Positions 58,199-64,000 of a stretch of 64,000 bases of DNA are shown piece after piece (position 1 is the stretch's first letter; every line of letters starts with the position of its first letter). The notes below the pieces were generated by a model, which saw only the letters and a list, made by a program, of their open reading frames with translations, had not been told where the DNA came from and made no database searches. The translations under genes and the position numbers were made by a program. The stretch spans positions 62,001 through 126,000 of the forward strand of contig JAZQSX010000061.1 in NCBI GenBank assembly GCA_045630285.1, in the 5' to 3' direction. The stretch is from RGIG3009 sp045630285. Its GTDB lineage: Bacteria > Bacillota > Clostridia > Oscillospirales > Acutalibacteraceae.

Positions 58199-59365
58199 AT
58201 GGTATTTGGCGTTTTGAAAGACATCAAAGAAGGCGAGAATCGTGTCATTTGTACGCCGATTGAGGTTGCTTCGATCGTTGCGGCAGGTCACACCGTACTG
58301 GCACAGCGTGATTGCGGTGTTGGCTCCGGCTTCTCGAATGAGAAGTACGTTGAAGCAGGTGCTGAGATCGTTGACACGATGGAGGAAATGTACACACGCT
58401 GCGATTTCCTTGCCAAGGTCAAGGAGCTGTTCCCTTGTGAGTATGATCTTCTCCGCAAGGATCAGCTGGTATACTGCTGCATTCATCCCGCCGGTCATCC
58501 GGAGGAAGTGGAAGCGATCCTCAAGAGCGGTTGTATTGCGTTGACTGCAGAGGACAGCCACCGCTACGGTTCTCCCAACTGCGAGGCGGCCGGTAAGCAG
58601 GGTGCGCTGTTCGGCTTGGAGTCGATGCTGACCATTAACGGCGGTAAAGGTAAGTTCGTTGGCGGTTTTGCCGGCGCCCCCGGTATGAACGTGTTGATTC
58701 TCGGCGGCGGTGTCGTCGGTCAGGGCGCTCTGTCGGTGCTGCAGGCTCTTGGCGCCAACGTTACGGTAATGGATATTAACGCCGGCGTTCTGCGTATGTT
58801 GGGTGATCGTTATCACCAGAAGATCAATACCATGTTCTGCACCAAGGAAGCGATTGCTTCTCTGCTGCCGCAGACGGATATGGTCATCAATGCTGTGAAG
58901 TGGCCCAAGCAGCGCAAGGATTTCCTCATCGATAAGGAAATGCTGAAGCTGATGGAGCCCGGCAGCGTGCTGGTTGATATCTCCAACGATGATCCCGGTG
59001 CGATCGAGTCCAGCCACGAGACGCATCACGACGATCCTCGGTATGTTGTCAACGGCGTCGTGCACTACTGCGTCAGCAACATCCCCGGTGCGGTGGCTCA
59101 CTCCACCTCCGTGGCTCTGGCGGCAGAGACGCTGCCGATGCTGCTGAACATCATGAACAACGGTCTGGAAGAGGCTTGTGTGCGTGACGGTTTTATCCGC
59201 CGCTGCCTGACCGCCTACAAGGGTTATTTGACTCATGAGGAGACCAGTGCGATCCAGAATCGTCCGTGGATCCGTCCGGAGGATATTTTGGGTATTGCTG
59301 ACCGTGCGTTGGATCCGGCACCTCCGGCTACCACCACCCGTAGCAACAACTTTATCAAACTGTAA
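58199..59365 (+). CDS. alanine dehydrogenase-family protein
   Basis: NAD-linked dehydrogenase of 388 residues in the alanine dehydrogenase/transhydrogenase family. N-terminal domain: LKDIKEGENRVICTPIEVAS, VKELFPCEYDLLRKDQLVYC. The NAD-binding core is NVLILGGGVVGQGALSVLQA. C-terminal part: YCVSNIPGAVAHSTSVALAA. Known Ald enzymes have KEIKxxExRV and NMPGAVPRTST, so the likeness is clear but the substrate may differ. GGAGG is 8 nt before the ATG. It heads an operon with a peptidase and an MmgE/PrpD protein. Confidence 0.82.
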   Translation: MVFGVLKDIKEGENRVICTPIEVASIVAAGHTVLAQRDCGVGSGFSNEKYVEAGAEIVDTMEEMYTRCDFLAKVKELFPCEYDLLRKDQLVYCCIHPAGHPEEVEAILKSGCIALTAEDSHRYGSPNCEAAGKQGALFGLESMLTINGGKGKFVGGFAGAPGMNVLILGGGVVGQGALSVLQALGANVTVMDINAGVLRMLGDRYHQKINTMFCTKEAIASLLPQTDMVINAVKWPKQRKDFLIDKEMLKLMEPGSVLVDISNDDPGAIESSHETHHDDPRYVVNGVVHYCVSNIPGAVAHSTSVALAAETLPMLLNIMNNGLEEACVRDGFIRRCLTAYKGYLTHEETSAIQNRPWIRPEDILGIADRALDPAPPATTTRSNNFIKL

Positions 59366-59397
59366 AACGCACTTGTTGCGAAATTAAGGGGATTGCT

Positions 59398-60528
59398 ATG
59401 AAGGTTGATGTCGAACAGTTCCTTCGGGAGTTGGAGCTTTTGGTCAACATAGACAGCGGTCAGGGAAACCCGGAAGGCATTACGGCGGTGGGCGATTTTT
59501 TCGCCGACCGCTTTGCTGCTATGGGGTGGATCGTTGAGAAGTATGATCTGCGTCCGCACACCGGGAATTGCACCGTGGTAAAGAACCGTGAAGCGGATCA
59601 CTACGATCTGATGCTCATCGGTCACGTGGACACGGTGTTTGCGGCGGGGGAAACGCAAAAGCGTCCGTTTCGTCGGGATGAAAAGAACTGCTATGGTGTC
59701 GGTGTTATCGATATGAAGCAGGGCTGCTTGTCGATGCTCCATATCCTGGAAGCGTTGCCGGCAGATGTGAATGAAAAACTGAACATCGTGGCGATCTTCA
59801 ATCCTGATGAAGAGATCGGTAGTCCGTATTCGCGAGATATTCAGCACCGCTATGCCAAAATGTGCGACAAGGTGTTTGTTTTTGAGGCGGGCGCGGAGGA
59901 TGGCTCCATTACGATTCAGCGTAAGGGAGCGACGAGCGGTAATATCGTCATTCACGGTCGCGCCGGTCACGCGGGATATATGTTTGAGGGGAAATCTCTT
60001 TCCGCTGTGAAGGAGCTAGTCTACTGGATCAACAAATTGGACGAGTTTCATTCGCAGGAGCAAGGGACCAGCGTGAATATCGGCGTGATACAAGCCGGAG
60101 AGAAGCGCAACGTCGTTCCTGAGGTTGCACGGTTTGAATTTGATATTCGCTACGAAAAGCGGGATGTCAGCGGGCAGGTTCGGGATTGCATTGACGAGCT
60201 GATCCGGCACGCCGAGGCTGGCGGTTATCGTGTGGAAGTACTAAAACTGGGAGGGTCATCGGCACTCGAACCGGACGAGCGAACCTGGGCGTATGTGGAG
60301 CGTATCAAGAAGGTCGCAGAGCGTATCGGGTACCCGTTTGGTCTTAAAAAGCGTGGCGGCTTATCCGATGCAAACCATATTTCGCGTTTTGGACCTGTTT
60401 GCATTGACAGCTTGGGTCCTACAGGTGATTTTGACCATAGTGATAAGGAATATCTCGCCATCTCCACCATTCAGCCGCATACCAATTTTGCGTATGAGCT
60501 GATCTGTGATCTGGCAAGTGATAAGTGA
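59398..60528 (+). CDS. M20 family metallopeptidase (carboxypeptidase G2-like)
   Basis: A 376-residue zinc hydrolase of the ArgE/DapE/CPG2 group. Motifs: LIGHVDTVFAAGETQ (first ligands), GVGVIDMKQGCLSML (bridging Asp), FNPDEEIGSPYSRD (catalytic Glu pair), FEAGAEDG and the dimerisation domain KGATSGNIVIHGRAGHAG. GDFDHSDKEYLA supplies the last His. No signal peptide. It probably frees an amino acid or amide in a catabolic route with its operon neighbours. Confidence 0.88.
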   Translation: MKVDVEQFLRELELLVNIDSGQGNPEGITAVGDFFADRFAAMGWIVEKYDLRPHTGNCTVVKNREADHYDLMLIGHVDTVFAAGETQKRPFRRDEKNCYGVGVIDMKQGCLSMLHILEALPADVNEKLNIVAIFNPDEEIGSPYSRDIQHRYAKMCDKVFVFEAGAEDGSITIQRKGATSGNIVIHGRAGHAGYMFEGKSLSAVKELVYWINKLDEFHSQEQGTSVNIGVIQAGEKRNVVPEVARFEFDIRYEKRDVSGQVRDCIDELIRHAEAGGYRVEVLKLGGSSALEPDERTWAYVERIKKVAERIGYPFGLKKRGGLSDANHISRFGPVCIDSLGPTGDFDHSDKEYLAISTIQPHTNFAYELICDLASDK

Positions 60529-60537
60529 GGGACACCA

Positions 60538-61872
60538 ATGAAGTTTCAAACGGATTATAAACTGGAAGAGTTCATCGTCAACACCAGGTGGGAGCAGTTG
60601 CCTGATGAGGTGCGTGAACGGATGAAGGGCTGCTTTGTCGATTTAATGGGTGCCCTGGTCATTGGCAGCCGCAGCCGCCAGTTTGAAGCGGGTCTGCGCC
60701 TGGCGGAGCGCTTGTTTGGGGCGGGTGACATTCCGGTCATCGGTTCGGAAAAGCGGTTTGACTTTGCCGGTGCCGCTTCGGCGATGGGACATTCCTCCAA
60801 TGCGTACGATATTGACGACGGTCACAATATGACCCGTGCGCATCCTGGCACTTCCTTTGTCGGTGCTATTTTGGCGGCGGCGTATGAGAAAAACGTGAGC
60901 CGCAATGAGTTTTTGACCACGATGCTGGTAGCGTATGAGGCCACCATTCGTATGGGGGCCGCCATTATGGATTACTACCAATACGCCCACAGCAGCGGCA
61001 CCTTCGGTGCCGTCGGTGTGGCGGCAGGTGTTGGCCGTCTGTACGGCTTTGATCGTGAGCAGATCAACAACGTGCTGTCGGTTGCGGAGTTTAATGCACC
61101 GTTGGTGCCGGGCATCCGCAGCGTGGAGTATCCGTCGATGAACAAGGACGGTGTGCCGTTTGGCGTAATGGTCGGCGTGCTGGCGGTTATGGATGCCATG
61201 AGCGGCTTTGAGGGCAACAAGCATATGCTGGAGGCCGAGGAGTACCGTCATTATCTGGATGATCTGGGGAGTAAATACCAGGTGATGGATCTGTATTTCA
61301 AGCCGTATCCCTGCTGCCGTTGGGCACATCCTGCCATTGATGCGTGTGTGGGGTTGATGAAGGAACACGGCCTGAGTGCGGAGGATATTGAATCGGTGAC
61401 GATTCATACCTTTGACCGTGCCACCCGGTTGTCCAAAATCGTGCCGCAAACCGCCGACGAGGCACAGTACAATATTGCGTATCCCGTAGCGGCTTCGCTG
61501 GTATACGGTGACTTCGGTTTGCTGCAGGTACGTGAGGAGAATCTGCACGATCCGGCGGTGCTTTCGATGATGAAGCGGTTGTCCTTCGTCGTGGACGAGA
61601 GTATGGACGCCCGTTTCCCGGCGCAGCGCATCTGCCGTGCGGAGATCGTTACCAAGGACGATCGTCGCTTCTTATCGGAGGAATGTGAGCCTCGCGGCGA
61701 AGCGAAGGAGAATATCAGCGTGGAGTGGTTGTGCGATAAGTTCCACCGCATTGCCGGTCCGGTGCTGACCGACGAAGGTCGTGCGCAGCTGCTTGCAATG
61801 ATCACCGGAGAAGAGGATCTTCCGATCCGTGCGATCGTCGATGCGGCAAATACCGCTTCGTATTGGCGCTAA
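60538..61872 (+). CDS. MmgE/PrpD family protein
   Basis: A 444-residue protein of the family that includes 2-methylcitrate dehydratase and cis-aconitate decarboxylase. Visible features: VDLMGALVIGSRSRQFEAGL, ASAMGHSSNAYDIDDGHNMT with the expected Asp/His pair, HPGTSFVGAILAAAY, YPCCRWAHPAIDA and QYNIAYPVAASLVYGDFG. It follows the M20 gene by 9 nt. Exact reaction is not predictable; the methylcitrate partners prpB and prpC are not present. Confidence 0.85.
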   Translation: MKFQTDYKLEEFIVNTRWEQLPDEVRERMKGCFVDLMGALVIGSRSRQFEAGLRLAERLFGAGDIPVIGSEKRFDFAGAASAMGHSSNAYDIDDGHNMTRAHPGTSFVGAILAAAYEKNVSRNEFLTTMLVAYEATIRMGAAIMDYYQYAHSSGTFGAVGVAAGVGRLYGFDREQINNVLSVAEFNAPLVPGIRSVEYPSMNKDGVPFGVMVGVLAVMDAMSGFEGNKHMLEAEEYRHYLDDLGSKYQVMDLYFKPYPCCRWAHPAIDACVGLMKEHGLSAEDIESVTIHTFDRATRLSKIVPQTADEAQYNIAYPVAASLVYGDFGLLQVREENLHDPAVLSMMKRLSFVVDESMDARFPAQRICRAEIVTKDDRRFLSEECEPRGEAKENISVEWLCDKFHRIAGPVLTDEGRAQLLAMITGEEDLPIRAIVDAANTASYWR

Positions 61873-61899
61873 GTCGTGAAAAAATTGTCGTCCGATGCA

Positions 61900-61928
61900 T
61901 TGACTTATACCGTTTCGTGTGGTAAAAT
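61900..61928 (+). promoter_or_regulatory. promoter of the SCIFF operon
   Basis: -35 TTGACT (61900-61905), 17-nt spacer, -10 TAAAAT (61923-61928). Confidence 0.65.
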
Positions 61929-61962
61929 ACAGTAAACTATAAAATCTTTGGGGGTAACATCC

Positions 61963-62115
61963 ATGCAGCGTATTCAGACTTTGGATACCAAAAACCTGTG
62001 CGAAAGCGCAAAGAACGGCGGTTGCGGTGAGTGCCAGACCTCTTGCCAGTCCGCTTGCAAGACCAGCTGTGGCATCGCCAATCAGCAGTGCGAGAACAAG
62101 CAGGAAGAAAAGTAA
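61963..62115 (+). CDS. scfA: SCIFF-family ribosomally made peptide precursor
   Basis: A 50-residue peptide of the 'six Cys in forty-five residues' family, modified by the radical-SAM enzyme encoded next. The core CGECQTSCQSACKTSC is nearly invariant in the family; Cys are at 21, 24, 28, 32, 36 and 43, with an extra Cys at 13. In studied SCIFF peptides a thioether joins Cys32 to Thr37. Here residue 37 is Gly (KTSCGIANQ), so the usual acceptor is missing. GGGGG is the likely ribosome-binding site. A terminator follows directly, so the peptide is probably made in excess over the enzyme. Confidence 0.93.
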   Translation: MQRIQTLDTKNLCESAKNGGCGECQTSCQSACKTSCGIANQQCENKQEEK

Positions 62116-62127
62116 TCCAATTCCCAC

Positions 62128-62154
62128 AAATGCCGCCGAATGGCGGCATTTTTT
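62128..62154 (+). terminator. terminator between SCIFF peptide and maturase genes
   Basis: Stem aaatgccgcc / ggcggcattt with T-run; the maturase needs read-through or its own promoter. Confidence 0.8.
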
Positions 62155-62176
62155 GTGATAGTCAGGAGATGTCAAG

Positions 62177-63559
62177 ATGTTACATTGTTATAAACTAGGC
62201 AGTTTGAATATCGTACTGGACGTCTATTCCGGCTCGATCCACTTGGTGGATGAAGTGGCGTACGATGCGATCGAACTGTACGAAACGCAGCCTCGGGAGG
62301 CTGTGGCTACGGCGATTATGGAGAAATACGGCAGCCGCGAAGACGTTACTCTTGCCGAGATTGAGGAGTGCCTTGATCAGATCGAGGTGCTCAAGCGTGC
62401 GGGAAAGCTGTATGCTCCAGACACGTTTTCTGGAATGGCGGGTGATTTGAAACAGCGCAGCGCCGGTGTGGTGAAGGCACTGTGCCTGCACGTGGCGCAT
62501 ACCTGCAACCTCAACTGTGCGTATTGCTTTGCCAGCCAGGGAAAATATCACGGAGATCGTGCTGTTATGAGTCTGGAGGTCGGCAAACGTGCGCTGGATT
62601 TCCTGATTGAAAATTCCCCCGGCCGCACCAATTTGGAAGTGGACTTCTTCGGCGGTGAGCCGCTGATGAACTTTGACATGATCAAGGAATTGGTGGCGTA
62701 TGCCCGTGTACGGGAAAAGCAGTGCGGTAAGAACTTCCGCTTTACACTGACGACCAACGGCGTGCTGGTCGATGACGACGTTATTGATTTTGCCAACCGT
62801 GAAATGAGTAATGTGGTGCTTAGCCTTGACGGCAGAAAGGAGATCCACGACCGCTATCGTGTGGATTATGCCGGCAATGGCAGTTGGGAAAAGATCGTTC
62901 CCAAGTTCCAACGGTTTGTCGAGAAGCGTGGCAATAAAAACTACTATATGCGTGGCACCTTTACCCACGCTAACCCCGATTTTCTTGAAGACATCAAGGA
63001 AATGCTCTCGCTTGGCTTTACCGAGCTTAGTATGGAGCCGGTGGTGTGTGCCGCCGACGATCCGTCTGCTTTGACGGAGCAGGATAAAGCCGTCGTTATG
63101 GAGCAGTATGAGAAGCTGGCGGAGCTGATGCTGAAAAAGCACCGTGAGGGCTCCCCGTTTACCTTCTACCACTATATGATCGACCTCAAGGGCGGTCCTT
63201 GCATCTATAAGCGGTTGTCCGGCTGTGGCTCGGGAACTGAGTATATGGCGGTTACGCCGTGGGGTGACCTGTATCCGTGCCACCAGTTTGTTGGCGAGGA
63301 AAGGTTTAAGCTGGGCGACATCTGGACGGGTGTGACCAATACGGCGATGCAGGATGAGTTTGCGGCGTGTAACGTGTATACCCGTCCCGAGTGCAACGAT
63401 TGTTGGGCCAAGCTGTATTGCTCGGGCGGTTGTGCCGCCAACGCCTACCACGCAACGGGCTCCGTCAAGGGTGTTTACGAATACGGTTGCGATCTGTTCC
63501 GCAAGCGTATGGAATGTGCCATTATGCTGGAAGCGGCGAAAACCGTGGGGGAACCGTGA
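62177..63559 (+). CDS. scfB: SCIFF thioether maturase, radical SAM/SPASM enzyme
   Basis: Forms Cys thioether cross-links in the SCIFF peptide. The 460-residue protein has an N-terminal peptide-binding-like region (1-90), the radical SAM cluster motif CNLNCAYC (Cys110, 114, 117), the SAM motif VDFFGGEPLMNF and LTTNGVLVDDD. C-terminal SPASM Cys are in YKRLSGCGSGTEYMAV, LYPCHQFVGEE, RPECNDCWAKLYCSGGC and YEYGCDLF, for auxiliary [4Fe-4S] clusters. CAGGAGATG lies before the ATG. It overlaps the next gene by 1 nt. Confidence 0.93.
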   Translation: MLHCYKLGSLNIVLDVYSGSIHLVDEVAYDAIELYETQPREAVATAIMEKYGSREDVTLAEIEECLDQIEVLKRAGKLYAPDTFSGMAGDLKQRSAGVVKALCLHVAHTCNLNCAYCFASQGKYHGDRAVMSLEVGKRALDFLIENSPGRTNLEVDFFGGEPLMNFDMIKELVAYARVREKQCGKNFRFTLTTNGVLVDDDVIDFANREMSNVVLSLDGRKEIHDRYRVDYAGNGSWEKIVPKFQRFVEKRGNKNYYMRGTFTHANPDFLEDIKEMLSLGFTELSMEPVVCAADDPSALTEQDKAVVMEQYEKLAELMLKKHREGSPFTFYHYMIDLKGGPCIYKRLSGCGSGTEYMAVTPWGDLYPCHQFVGEERFKLGDIWTGVTNTAMQDEFAACNVYTRPECNDCWAKLYCSGGCAANAYHATGSVKGVYEYGCDLFRKRMECAIMLEAAKTVGEP

Positions 63560-64000
63560 TGAATACGCCGATCTGCGATTTTGTGCGTCGTTATGCGGAG
63601 GAACGCACCTTGCGGCTGCATATGCCGGGTCACAAGGGACAGACGGTTCTCGGCTGCGAGGCGTGGGACATTACCGAGATCGACGGCGCCGACGTGCTTT
63701 ACAAGGCAGAGGGGATCATTCGGGAAAGCGAAAATAATGCAGCAACACTGTTTGGAACAGCTCGCACGGTGTATTCTGCCGAGGGCTCGTCGCTTGCCAT
63801 TCGTGGAATGCTGTATCTGGCGTTGTTGCATGCAAAAGCCTGCGGAAAACGTCCGATGATCGCTGCTGCACGCAACGTTCACAAGACGTTTATGACGGCG
63901 GCAGCGCTGTTGGATATGGAAGTCGAGTGGTTGTATCCCGAACAGCAGGGGTCGTTGCTGTCTTGCACGGTAACGGCACGTTCGGTGGAGACGTATCTAA
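63559..64000 (+). CDS. Orn/Lys/Arg decarboxylase-family protein; 3' end outside window
   Basis: The start of a PLP-dependent decarboxylase or aminotransferase-like enzyme; about 147 residues are visible. The N terminus has LRLHMPGHKGQTVLGCEAW, typical of the Orn/Lys/Arg decarboxylase group, then TEIDGADVLY, YSAEGSSLAIRGMLYLALLH (PLP phosphate site) and AARNVHKTFMTAAALL. It begins with ATG overlapping the maturase stop by 1 nt. It is cut by the window edge, so substrate and length cannot be judged. Confidence 0.85.
   Translation, partial: MNTPICDFVRRYAEERTLRLHMPGHKGQTVLGCEAWDITEIDGADVLYKAEGIIRESENNAATLFGTARTVYSAEGSSLAIRGMLYLALLHAKACGKRPMIAAARNVHKTFMTAAALLDMEVEWLYPEQQGSLLSCTVTARSVETYL

Noticed and set aside
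62195..63451. 418-codon minus-strand frame opposite the SCIFF maturase
   Set aside because: The radical SAM motifs on the plus strand are unambiguous; this is an antisense shadow.
1..64000. CRISPR array or rRNA operon
   Set aside because: No regularly spaced direct repeats and no rRNA-like sequence were seen anywhere in the window.

Overview
The window looks like chromosomal DNA of an anaerobic, spore-forming Clostridia, most likely of the Ruminococcaceae/Oscillospiraceae type. Three things point there. It carries sporulation genes (dipicolinate synthase A and B, YunB, a BofA-like protein). It carries a SCIFF peptide with its radical-SAM maturase, a pair typical of Clostridia. It has the Firmicutes glgC-glgD-glgA glycogen set. 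Base composition is moderately GC-rich, coding is dense, most genes have strong GGAGG ribosome-binding sites, and -35/-10 boxes of the housekeeping type are easy to see. No rRNA, CRISPR array, plasmid origin or complete mobile element is present.

Layout. 1-4.8 kb: a 5'-truncated RlmD rRNA methyltransferase fused to an ASCH domain, an EamA transporter, a metallophosphoesterase, an HD-domain protein and a convergent TspO. 4.9-10.5 kb: a RING/zinc-ribbon membrane protein divergent from a non-canonical type IIA topoisomerase pair. 10.7-14.7 kb: SecG, a BofA-like protein, a YlmD-type laccase-domain protein, an RluA pseudouridine synthase and an FAD oxidoreductase. 14.9-17.7 kb: an unusual sigma factor fused through a membrane segment and a Thr-rich stalk to leucine-rich repeats, then a zinc-ribbon/SHOCT protein. 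17.9-22.8 kb: DUF951, prfA, sua5, coaE, a lytic transglycosylase and an M18 aminopeptidase, tightly packed with overlapping starts and stops. 22.9-27 kb: dpaA-dpaB-yunB and ligA. 27-32.2 kb: a DUF47 protein, an orphan MazF and glgC-glgD-glgA behind a leader that holds a Cys-rich micro-ORF. 32.3-38.1 kb: an XRE regulator, a histidine phosphatase, 6S RNA beside a DUF1292 gene, a small RNA-like unit with a triplicated ribosome-binding-site motif, a split TauE exporter, a 3D-domain protein and AsnB. 38.2-40 kb: tRNA-Tyr followed by repeated copies of its 3' end and decayed phage genes, the one clear accessory region. 40-42.7 kb: a TasA-like/SipW/TasA-like secretion operon. 42.7-54.7 kb: Nudix, EEP hydrolase, CE15-like esterase, a serine hydrolase whose motifs are in permuted order, a Ca/Na antiporter, an SGNH esterase, an AAA ATPase, GH35 beta-galactosidase divergent from a sugar MFS transporter, GDPD and TrmO. 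54.8-58.1 kb: an XRE regulator, tRNA-Thr, an ECF sigma factor with a membrane partner, and MnmA. 58.2-64 kb: an alanine-dehydrogenase/M20 peptidase/MmgE-PrpD operon, the SCIFF peptide and its maturase, and a truncated Orn/Lys/Arg decarboxylase.

How it fits together. Much of the window is housekeeping: rRNA and tRNA modification, translation termination, CoA synthesis, DNA ligation and secretion. It also carries reserve-carbohydrate synthesis, plant-glycan use (CE15, SGNH esterase, GH35, sugar permease), sporulation and surface-fibre export. The most unusual items are the permuted penicillin-binding-type hydrolase (45690-46589), the triplicated RBS-like RNA (34400-34675), the SCIFF peptide with Gly where the cross-link acceptor Thr is expected, the sigma-factor/LRR fusion, and the topoisomerase whose Toprim DxDxD has lost its middle Asp. 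All functions come from reading motifs; no database search was run.
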